DNA of 64,000 nt from Halorussus rarus. Lineage in GTDB: Archaea > Halobacteriota > Halobacteria > Halobacteriales > Haladaptataceae. Below are positions 43,760-51,232 of this stretch, piece after piece. Both the position numbers and the translations under genes were made by a program. The DNA is taken from the NCBI RefSeq assembly GCF_003369835.1, contig NZ_QPMJ01000004.1:186001-250000 (forward strand). The letters are read 5' to 3'. The number at the start of each line of letters is the position of its first letter. The first letter of the stretch is position 1. The notes beneath the pieces were generated by a model. The model did no database searches, had not been told where the DNA came from, and saw nothing but the letters and a program-made list of their open reading frames with translations.

Positions 43760-44317
43760 ATGTGGCCCTGGGGGCATCTGGCAGTGGGTTACCTGGCGTA
43801 CACCGCCGCCGTCCACCTGCGGGAGCGCCGGGCGCCGGACGGCTTCGCGACCGTCGCGCTGGCGTTCGGCACGCAGTTCCCCGACCTGGTGGACAAGCCG
43901 CTGGCGTGGACGTTCGGCGTCATCCCGAACGGCCGGTCGCTGACCCACTCGCTGCTCACCGCCGTCCTCGTCGTCGCGGCGGTGGAGTGGCTCCTCCGCA
44001 GGCGGCAGTACGGCCGCGTGGCGACCGCGTTCGCCGTCGGGTACCTCTCGCACCTCTTCGGCGACGCGCTCTACCCGCTGCTCTCGCGGGACTTCTCGAG
44101 CCTCGCCTTCCTGGCGTGGCCGGTCGCCCCGCCGGTCGAGTACGAGACCGAGCCCAGTTTCGCCGCCCACCTCGCGCAGCTGTCGCTGGACTCGTTCGTG
44201 ACGTTCGAGGCCGGACTCGGCGCACTAGTATTCGTCGTGTGGCTCGCCGACGGTGCGCCCGGCGCCGGCGTACTCGCGGCCGTGCCCCGGTGGCTCTCCC
44301 GGAAATTTTCTATCTGA
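43760..44317 (+). CDS. Membrane-bound metal-dependent hydrolase-like (DUF457/YdjM)
   Basis: 185 aa from ATG 43760. Four or so helices with the family histidines: MWPWGHLAVGYLAY at the start, GTQFPDLVDKPLAWTFGVIPNGRSLTHSLL, and VGYLSHLFGDALYPLLS. The H...D...H...H-x3-D pattern is that of the YdjM/DUF457 group, regarded as metal-dependent membrane phosphohydrolases; the substrate is unknown. Confidence 0.85.
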   Translation: MWPWGHLAVGYLAYTAAVHLRERRAPDGFATVALAFGTQFPDLVDKPLAWTFGVIPNGRSLTHSLLTAVLVVAAVEWLLRRRQYGRVATAFAVGYLSHLFGDALYPLLSRDFSSLAFLAWPVAPPVEYETEPSFAAHLAQLSLDSFVTFEAGLGALVFVVWLADGAPGAGVLAAVPRWLSRKFSI

Positions 44318-44418
44318 TCACGGACAGTTAATGGGTGCTCACCGGTCGAGACGACCCGTTTCGGTCGCCAGCGGATTTATGGCCCTCGTCGTAGATTGTC
44401 CGGTGGGGGAGAAATTCG

Positions 44419-46578
44419 ATGAGTCGCAAGCACGCAACCTTGGCTATCATGCTCGTGACCGCGACGGTTTTCGGGGGCGTAGCGTCCTCGCTCGCGGCCA
44501 CGGCCCCGGACGCCGACCGGACACAGTCGGCGTCGAACGGGGTGACTCTGGCAGCGCAGAACCAGACTCAGAACACGACTGTCGCGTTCGAGAACCAGAC
44601 GAGCAACGGCACCGTCGTCACCGTCTCGGAGGTGACGCTCGCCGAAGGGGGCTTCGTGGTGATCCACAACGAGAGTCTCCTGAACGGGTCGGTGCTCAAC
44701 AGCGTCCTGGGTAGCTCGGAGTACCTCGAGGCCGGCACCCACGAGAACGTGACGGTCCGGCTCGACCAGCCGATCGAGGAGTCCCAGCGCCTGCTCTCGC
44801 TGGCCTACCGCGACACGAACGCCAACGAGGAGTTCGACTTCGTCACGTCGCAGGGCCAGGCCGACGGCGCGTACACGGTCGAGAACCAGATCGTAGCCGA
44901 CGCCGCACTGGTGACGGTCGAAGCGGAGGCCGAACCGACCACGACCGAGCAGACGACTACGACCGAAGAGACAACGACGACCACGGCGGACGAGACGACC
45001 GAGGAGACGATCACGCCGGAGGAAACGACGGTTCCGGCTGTCGAGACCACGACGACCGAGGAAACGACGACCGAGGAAACGACGACCACTGAGGAGACGA
45101 CGACTACGGAGGAGACGACGACTACGGAGGAGACAACGACAACCACTGAGGAGCTCGTAGAGACCACGATCACCGAGGAGACTACAACGACCGAAGAGAC
45201 GACGACCACCGAAGAAACAACTGAGGAGCCTGCAGAGACCACGACCACCGAGGAGACGACCACCGACGTCGAGGCGGAAATCCCGGAGCGGACGATTAGC
45301 TTCCCCCTCGACAGCGTCCAGGTGTCTAACTTCGCGGTCGTCGTGGGCCAGGGCGAGATCGACCGGACCGTCGTGGTCGAGGACGAGACGGTGTCCGACG
45401 AGACGGTCCAGCTCGACGTCACGGCGCTGATGCGCGAAGGCGCACCGGAGGGCGAACTGCAGACGGTCCGGGTCGTCTTCCGGAACGTGAGCGTCGAGGA
45501 CTCCGTGCTGGTCGTGACCGCGCCCGAGGGCGTGATTCCGCAGCTCGCCGAACAGGTCGATCTGCCGGTGACGACGACCGTGGCACCCGAGCAGACCACG
45601 ACTGCGGCTCCTGAGGAAACCACGACCGAGGCGCCCGCGGAAGAGACGACCACCGCGGCGCCCGAGGAGACCACGACCATGGAGGTCGAGGAGACGACCA
45701 CGGCACCCGCAGAGACGACGACCGAAGAACTCGAAGAGACCACCACCGCGGCGCCAGAGGAGACGACCACTGAAGCGCCCGAAGAGACCACGACGGCCGC
45801 CCCGGCCGAGACCACGACAGCCGAGCCCGTGGAGGCGCCCGGACTCCGAGTCACGGACCTCGGCGTGGCCGGCGACGTCGTCGTCCAGCTGGAGGACGAC
45901 CGGCTGGTCGTGACCGCGACGGTCGAGAACCCCGGCGAGGAGACCGTGACCGAGACGGTCGAACTCCGGACCAACGGGAGCGTCGCGGACACCCAGGAGG
46001 TCGAGGTCGCTCCCGGCGAGACCCAGGAGGTCCGGTTCGAGACCCAGGCCACGCCGGGCCAGAAGTTCATCAGCGTGCTGACCGCCGACTTCGGTCGCGT
46101 CACCCTCCTCACTATCCAGATAGAGGACGAGGAGACGACGGAGGCGCCCGAAGAGACCACGGTCGAGGAACCTGAAGAGACGACGGAGGCGCCCGAGGAG
46201 ACCACGACGGAGGCGCCTGCGGAAGAGACCACGACCGAGACCGAGCAGGCGCCGCTGCTCCAGGTGTCGGGACTCGACGTGTCCGACCCGATCGTCCTGG
46301 ACGACGAAACGCTGACCGTGTCGGCGCAGGTCGATAACCCCGGCGACGAGGCCACGACCGAGCGGGTCGAACTCAGGGTGAACGGCACCGTCATCGAGAC
46401 CCAGCAGGTCGAGGTCGGACCGGGCGAGACCGTCGACGTCGAGTTCGAGGTCGACAAGGACGACCTGGGCGTCGAGCCCGGGGAGGCGTTCGTCGAAGTG
46501 CTGACCGATAACTTCGGCCAGTCGATCACGGTCGAGGTCGAGGCTGCTGACGAGGAGACGACGACCGCAGAGGGCTGA
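44419..46578 (+). CDS. Large secreted Thr/Glu-repeat protein with DUF7282-like and CARDB-like domains
   Basis: 719 aa. N-terminal Sec signal (MSRKHATLAIMLVTATVFGGVASSLAATA). Residues about 45-165 form a beta-rich domain (VAFENQTSNGTVVTVSEVTLAEGGFVVIHN..., a DUF7282-like pattern). A mucin-like linker of TTTEE repeats follows (about 172-288), then a second beta domain (about 295-385), a TTT-AAPEE linker (about 388-473), a CARDB-like domain (LRVTDLGVAGDVVVQL..., 475-567), a third linker and a second CARDB-like domain (LLQVSGLDVSDPIVLDDE..., about 614-710). The Thr runs and N-x-S/T sites suggest heavy glycosylation. No PGF-CTERM or C-terminal anchor is visible, so retention at the cell surface is unexplained. 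Confidence 0.85.
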   Translation: MSRKHATLAIMLVTATVFGGVASSLAATAPDADRTQSASNGVTLAAQNQTQNTTVAFENQTSNGTVVTVSEVTLAEGGFVVIHNESLLNGSVLNSVLGSSEYLEAGTHENVTVRLDQPIEESQRLLSLAYRDTNANEEFDFVTSQGQADGAYTVENQIVADAALVTVEAEAEPTTTEQTTTTEETTTTTADETTEETITPEETTVPAVETTTTEETTTEETTTTEETTTTEETTTTEETTTTTEELVETTITEETTTTEETTTTEETTEEPAETTTTEETTTDVEAEIPERTISFPLDSVQVSNFAVVVGQGEIDRTVVVEDETVSDETVQLDVTALMREGAPEGELQTVRVVFRNVSVEDSVLVVTAPEGVIPQLAEQVDLPVTTTVAPEQTTTAAPEETTTEAPAEETTTAAPEETTTMEVEETTTAPAETTTEELEETTTAAPEETTTEAPEETTTAAPAETTTAEPVEAPGLRVTDLGVAGDVVVQLEDDRLVVTATVENPGEETVTETVELRTNGSVADTQEVEVAPGETQEVRFETQATPGQKFISVLTADFGRVTLLTIQIEDEETTEAPEETTVEEPEETTEAPEETTTEAPAEETTTETEQAPLLQVSGLDVSDPIVLDDETLTVSAQVDNPGDEATTERVELRVNGTVIETQQVEVGPGETVDVEFEVDKDDLGVEPGEAFVEVLTDNFGQSITVEVEAADEETTTAEG
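44932..45282 (+). repeat. Low-complexity Thr/Glu codon repeat (first linker)
   Basis: Imperfect tandem units of acc/acg-act-gag-gag (TTTEE). Comparable tracts run at about 45580-45835 and 46120-46245 in the same gene. Slipped-strand changes in such DNA would alter linker length without breaking the frame. Confidence 0.75.
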
Positions 46579-47145
46579 CCGCCGGAGGTCCACTCCGGTC
46601 GGGCAGCACCGCGTTTCGAGGGCCCCGTTCGGTCGGGGCGATTATTTTTCGCGCGTTCGCGTCTCGGCCCGCGTTCGGAATCCGCCGATACGGGTGCGAA
46701 TCGAGCTTGTAGAACACGGTTCCATGCTACCCGCTCGTGCGGCCCGGCACGCGGTTCTGGTCGACCACGCCGATAGTCTGGCCCTCCTCCGATTGACGCG
46801 CCGACTGCGGCGTTCTCGGACGACAATTCACGCTCACGCCAACGGTGACAGCCGTCTATTCGTGCGGTCGGTGGATGTCACCGCCCGCAGCTGAGTTGCC
46901 ATATCTATCGGAGGGTCGGCCGGAGACCGGAGCAGTCGGAGGTGTAACTGTCAGACCCGGGTCGACCGAGGAAGCACATCCGTGATGGAGGCCGCCGGGG
47001 AGCGTCCGGTCCTTTCGAGAAGAGCGACTGGTCATTTGCGCGTCGTCGCGAAGTGTCGGACGTATCGACTCGCGCTCGATACCGAAAGGGTGAGGAGGGT
47101 CCCAGCGACTGAGAGACGGTCCTTGTCGAGCGACCGAGCGGCGAC
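46579..47145. other. Intergenic region without recognisable gene
   Basis: 567 bp between the secreted repeat protein and the convergent ABC genes. The short open frames (for example plus strand 46694-46894) are Arg/His-rich and non-acidic, as chance frames in GC-rich DNA. An A/T tract (gattatttttcg, near 46640) resembles a promoter but no gene follows it convincingly. Confidence 0.45.
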
Positions 47146-48357
47146 CTACCGCGAGAGCTGGTCGATGCCGACCGTCCGGACCGTCCGCCAGCCCGCGACC
47201 GCGGCCGCCAGCGTCCCGATGACCAGCGCGATGGCCGCGCCGACCGCGAGGACCGACCCCGGGGCCTGGACCAGCCCCTCGAACCCGACGATCTGCGCGG
47301 CCACGAAGTTCAGTGCGGCCACGAACGGCGGCGTTACCGCGACGCCGATCACGCCTCCGACCGCGCCGAGCAGGACGCCCTGTGCGGCGACCATCGCCAC
47401 GAGCGTCCGCGAGGAGACTCCGAGCGCGGTCAGCGCCGTCAGCTCCTCCTTCTGCTGGAAGATGACGATGGAGAGGACGTTGAGCGTCAGCGCGAACCCG
47501 GCGACGACCGCGAGCACGACCAGCGCCCCGCCGACCGCGATGACGACCGCGTTCTGCTGGAGCACCGACCGCATCTGCTCCTGGTTGGTCCGGATCTCCA
47601 GCTGGGGATAGGCCTGCTGGAGTTGCTGCTCCAGCGCGCCGATGTCCGCGCCGTCCTTCGCGTCGATGGTGATGAACGTCGCCTTGTCCGTGCCTGTCGT
47701 CCCGGTCACCTCCTGGAGCTCGCTCAGGTAGGTGGTCACGGTCGGCGCGCCCAGGAAGCTCGAGAACGTCGAGGAGATGCCGGTCACCTTGAACTCGTTG
47801 CCCTTGGCGCTCTGGACCGACCCGCCGACGTAGATGGTGTCGCCGACGCCCACGTCGAGCATCTCGGCGGTCCGCGGGTCGATCACGATCTCGTGGAACA
47901 TCACACCCTCGTAGGTCCCGTTCTCGTAGTGGGCGTCCCCGTGTGGCAGGTCGCCCTTCTCGTAGGAGATGGAGCTGCCGCCGTTGGTGATGCCGACCCC
48001 GACGAGGGTCTTGAACTCGCCCGAGCCGTTGCCGACGTACACCGCCCTGAAGGCCATCGGGACCGCGGACTTCACGTTCTCGCGCGACTGGATGTCGCGG
48101 GCCAGCTCGTGGGAGTTGACGATGGAGGTGCCGAAGCCGCTCGGTCCCTGCGAGATGGAGCCGCCGGTCGCCCAGAGGTCCCGGCCCGACGCGTCGAACT
48201 TCTGCTGGCCGGTCTCGATGACTCCGTAGCCGAGGCTGGCCAGCAGCGTGGTCGAGAGCACCGCCACTGCGATGCCGACCACCGCGAGCACCGTGCGAGC
48301 GCGGTCGTGGCGTAACTGGGCGGCCGCGACCGACGCTGCCATCCGGAGTCTGCTCAT
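47146..48357 (-). CDS. FtsX-like ABC transporter permease
   Basis: 403 aa, MacB/FtsX-type permease with an N-terminal helix (TVLAVVGIAVAVLSTTLLASLGYGV), a large extracellular MacB-like domain (about 45-250) and three C-terminal helices (VVIAVGGALVVLAVVAGFALTLNVLSIVIF; TLVAMVAAQGVLLGAVGGVIGVAV; AVGAAIALVIGTLAAAVAG) with the FtsX linker ...KEELTALTALGVSSRTL. These exporters move lipoproteins, peptides or glycolipids, or couple ATP use to extracytoplasmic mechanics. The start codon overlaps the upstream permease stop (ATGA at 48357-48354), so the two permeases are coupled. Confidence 0.92.
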   Translation of the reverse strand: MSRLRMAASVAAAQLRHDRARTVLAVVGIAVAVLSTTLLASLGYGVIETGQQKFDASGRDLWATGGSISQGPSGFGTSIVNSHELARDIQSRENVKSAVPMAFRAVYVGNGSGEFKTLVGVGITNGGSSISYEKGDLPHGDAHYENGTYEGVMFHEIVIDPRTAEMLDVGVGDTIYVGGSVQSAKGNEFKVTGISSTFSSFLGAPTVTTYLSELQEVTGTTGTDKATFITIDAKDGADIGALEQQLQQAYPQLEIRTNQEQMRSVLQQNAVVIAVGGALVVLAVVAGFALTLNVLSIVIFQQKEELTALTALGVSSRTLVAMVAAQGVLLGAVGGVIGVAVTPPFVAALNFVAAQIVGFEGLVQAPGSVLAVGAAIALVIGTLAAAVAGWRTVRTVGIDQLSR

Positions 48358-49592
48358 CGAATTACCTCCGTGACGCCCTGCGTTCGACCTTCCATCGCCA
48401 TCAGGTACGGCGCGACCAGCAGCCCGATGACCACCGAGACGCCCAGTCCGTAGGCGATCAGCAGCGGGTGGAAGGTCGCGATGGGTATCGGCGCGATGGC
48501 CTGCATGGCGGCCCAGTTGGTGACCGCCGTCGTGAGGTACGCCAGGACGATCCCGACCGCGCCGCCGACGACGGTGAGCGCGAGCGCCTGCACGACGAGC
48601 AGCACCGTGCGGGCCTGCCGCGAGAACCCGATGGCGGTCAGCGTCGCCAGCTGCTCGCTGTCAGCCTCGACCTGGAGGCCCTGCGTGGTCGCGACGAACA
48701 GCGTGCCGACCACGACGGCGATGAGTAGCGCCGCCACCCCCATCGCCAGCGGGAGCTCGGCGTCGACCGACTTCTGGGCGGTGAACCCCGAGCGGGTGAC
48801 CGCGCTCGCGCCCTCGAACCGGTCCTCGAGCGTCGACTCGAGCCCGCCCTCGTTCGACTGGACGAGTATCTGGTCCGCGAGGTCGCCCGACTGCGCGCCG
48901 GTGATGGTCTGGAGCTCGCTCAGGTGGACCAGCATCACGGGCATCCCCGACAGCCCCGAGGAGACGTCGGCGCTCCTGACAGCCGTGACCTCGAGGCCGC
49001 GATTCGACGATCCCGAGATGGCGCCGCTGACCGAGAGGTTCGCAGTCTCGTTGACACCGAGCTGATTGGCCGCGCCCTGGGAGAGCACCGTCTCGCCGGT
49101 CCAGGTTCCGTTGTAGCTCCCGTTCGCGTAGTAGGGGTCGCCCGGCGACAGCGGCGCGGTCGGGAGCCCGGCCACCCTGTCGAGCTTGGGGTCGGGCACG
49201 ACGCCGACGCCGAGCACGTAGTTGCTCTTGCCGCCGGACTGGACCTGCAACACCGATATCTGGACCGGAGAGGCGTACTCGACGCGCCGGTCGTCGTTGA
49301 GCGCGGCGGCCTTGTCGTGGACCCCGCCGAGCTGGACCGACTCGGTCGAGACCACCATCGTCGAGGCGCCGCCGCCCTCGGGGACGACCCAGTAGTCGAC
49401 GGAGTCGCCCCGGACGGTGGTTCCCTGGACCAGACCGAGGCCGGTCGCGGTCACGACCAGCATCAGCGCCACCGCGACGGCGACCCCGAGCACGCTGACC
49501 GCGGTCTGGCGCGGCGCGGTGCTGGTCGCCTTGGTCGCGGTTCGGCGGAGCGCGACCCCGATTAGCCCGAGCCAGCGGGTCACCGCCGACAC
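48354..49592 (-). CDS. FtsX-like ABC transporter permease
   Basis: 412 aa, GTG start at 49592. Same architecture as its partner: first helix RQTAVSVLGVAVAVALMLVVTATGLGLV, extracellular domain, then three helices including LAMGVAALLIAVVVGTLFVATTQG. Both permeases share the HLSELQTITGA / YLSELQEVTGT segment in the extracellular domain, showing they are paralogues that probably heterodimerise. The ATPase gene lies 33 bp upstream. Confidence 0.92.
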   Translation of the reverse strand: MSAVTRWLGLIGVALRRTATKATSTAPRQTAVSVLGVAVAVALMLVVTATGLGLVQGTTVRGDSVDYWVVPEGGGASTMVVSTESVQLGGVHDKAAALNDDRRVEYASPVQISVLQVQSGGKSNYVLGVGVVPDPKLDRVAGLPTAPLSPGDPYYANGSYNGTWTGETVLSQGAANQLGVNETANLSVSGAISGSSNRGLEVTAVRSADVSSGLSGMPVMLVHLSELQTITGAQSGDLADQILVQSNEGGLESTLEDRFEGASAVTRSGFTAQKSVDAELPLAMGVAALLIAVVVGTLFVATTQGLQVEADSEQLATLTAIGFSRQARTVLLVVQALALTVVGGAVGIVLAYLTTAVTNWAAMQAIAPIPIATFHPLLIAYGLGVSVVIGLLVAPYLMAMEGRTQGVTEVIR

Positions 49593-49625
49593 CGCCTCAC
49601 CTCCGGCAGCGGATGCGCTCTCAGT

Positions 49626-50387
49626 TCAGGCATTCTTCACCTGTCCGTCGAGCAGCCGGATGACCCGGTCGGTCCGGTCGAGCGCCTGCTCGTCGTGGGA
49701 CGCGAGCACGACCGCGCGGTCCTCCGCGAGGTCCGCGAGCAGGTCGAGGATGACCGCGCCGGTCTCGGTGTCGAGCTCGCCGGTCGGCTCGTCGGCGAAC
49801 ACGACCAGCGGGTCGCCGGCGAGCGCGCGGGCCACCGCGACCCGCTGCTGCTCGCCGCCCGAGAGCTCGCCCGGCCGGTGGTCCTGCCGGTCGCCCAGCC
49901 CCACGCGGTCGAGCAGCTCTGCGGCCTCCTCGCGGCGCTCGGACTTGCCCATCCCGCGCTCGACCAGCGGGAGCGCGACGTTGGCCCGCGCCGACAGCGA
50001 GGGCAGCAGGTGGAACCGCTGGAAGACGATGCCGACCTGCTCCAGGCGGAGCCGGGTCAGCTCCTTCTGAGAGAGCGCCGAGACGTCCTCGCCAGCCAGC
50101 GTCACGGTGCCGTCGGTCGGCGCGTCCAGTCCTGACAGCAGGTGGATGAGCGTGGACTTGCCGCTCCCGCTCGGCCCCGAGAGCCCGACGAACTCGCCGC
50201 GTTCGATGGTCAGCGACACCTCGTCGAGCGCGGTCACGGTCGGCCTCCGGTCGTCGGAGTCGTCGCTCCCGAACGAGAACCACCCGCCGTCGCCGCCGCG
50301 CTCGTACGTCCGACTCACCCTCGAACACTCCACGACCGCTTCTCTCCGGCCCGATTCCTCCGTCGCTGCTCGTGTGGTCGCGTCCAT
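49626..50387 (-). CDS. MacB-type ABC transporter ATP-binding protein
   Basis: 253 aa from ATG 50387. Walker A GPSGSGKST (71-79), Q-loop VFQRFHLLPSLSARANVALPL, signature LSGGEQQRVAVARALA (175-190), Walker B VVFADEPTGELD and SHDEQ switch. This is the LolD/MacB class that pairs with FtsX-like permeases. There is an acidic insert just before the Walker A strand (residues about 31-50, GGDGGWFSFGSDDSDD), unusual for the family and possibly a haloadaptive loop. First gene of the three-gene operon. Confidence 0.94.
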   Translation of the reverse strand: MDATTRAATEESGRREAVVECSRVSRTYERGGDGGWFSFGSDDSDDRRPTVTALDEVSLTIERGEFVGLSGPSGSGKSTLIHLLSGLDAPTDGTVTLAGEDVSALSQKELTRLRLEQVGIVFQRFHLLPSLSARANVALPLVERGMGKSERREEAAELLDRVGLGDRQDHRPGELSGGEQQRVAVARALAGDPLVVFADEPTGELDTETGAVILDLLADLAEDRAVVLASHDEQALDRTDRVIRLLDGQVKNA

Positions 50388-50589
50388 CTCCCCCACCAGA
50401 ATGGAAGGTTAGAGGACGCCGACGCACTTAGCGTTTCAGGCCGTTCACCCCGGGGACCCGATTAAATCAACGATTGGCGGCGTTACGTCGCCGTTGAACC
50501 CCGACGAGGTCCGGGTCGCTGTCGCTTCGGAACCGCGTTCTGGCGGGCGCGACGACTGTCCCGAGTCGGCGACCGCACCACGACTCGAC

Positions 50590-50928
50590 TCAGTTTCGCC
50601 GGAACACCGATTCGGTCGGGCTGCGCGACCGCAGGACCATGCGGCCGTAGCTCTTGACCGTGACCTCGTAGCCGTAGTAGTCGAACGCGACCCGGCACTC
50701 CGGGACCCCGCCGCCGGCGTCGGGGCGGAACAGGTCGTCGAGCGAGTCCGGGTCGACCGACCCCGTCTCGTACAGCGGCGGCAGGTCGGTCACGTTCCGA
50801 CCGGTCGTCTCGGCCACCGCGAGCGGGACGGCGATGCTCGGAGGATTCGACGGGTAGGAGTACGTCACGCGGTACGTGCCGGCGTCCGGGTCGGCCGAGA
50901 GTATCTGCTTTGAGTCGTCGACGTCCAT
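50590..50928 (-). CDS. HalOD1 output-domain protein (stand-alone)
   Basis: 112 aa from ATG 50928. A single HalOD1-like domain: IAVPLAVAETTGRNVTDLPPLYETGSVDPDSLDDLF then CRVAFDYYGYEVTVKSYGRMVL. The V-T-D-L-P-P-L-Y motif is shared with the 41707 protein. Probably signalling, target unknown. An upstream open extension to 51057 exists but lacks the acidic bias; the ATG 50928 was preferred. Confidence 0.82.
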   Translation of the reverse strand: MDVDDSKQILSADPDAGTYRVTYSYPSNPPSIAVPLAVAETTGRNVTDLPPLYETGSVDPDSLDDLFRPDAGGGVPECRVAFDYYGYEVTVKSYGRMVLRSRSPTESVFRRN

Positions 50929-51232
50929 GCAGACGACGTACACAGCCAACCGTATTGAAGAAGCGACTCCGTGCCGTTCCTCCCACCAGTTAACGTCGAA
51001 ATTAAGGGTCGTAACGTCGGAGTTGTCCGCTGCGCCGTTCCCGTACCGACTCGTCATCCGACAGTACTCGGTTAATTATTCGAGTAACAACGGTAATACT
51101 ACCGGGTGTAATCGTTCGGCGTAACGGCGTCTCGCCATCGACGCAGGCGCCGGCCAAGGCTCGGCCGACGGCGCGAGCGCCGCACTACTTTTTCTGCTCG
51201 AACTCGTCGACGACGATGGAGAGGTGTGTTCA

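Noticed and set aside
45000-45260. Repeat tract considered as a CRISPR array
   Set aside because: Units are short coding codon repeats without spacers or fixed repeat length; they are in frame throughout a secreted protein.
44805-46826. Long Ser/Val-rich minus-strand open frame antisense to the Thr-repeat protein
   Set aside because: It is the mirror of the TTTEE codons (VVVSS repeats); the plus strand has a signal peptide, acidic composition and folded domains.
46694-46894. 66-codon plus-strand frame in the gap after the Thr-repeat gene
   Set aside because: Basic, Arg/His-rich chance frame with no recognisable domain.
50483-50986. Minus-strand 167-aa frame overlapping the HalOD1 gene
   Set aside because: Arg-rich shadow; the HalOD1 motif VTDLPPLY lies in the other frame.
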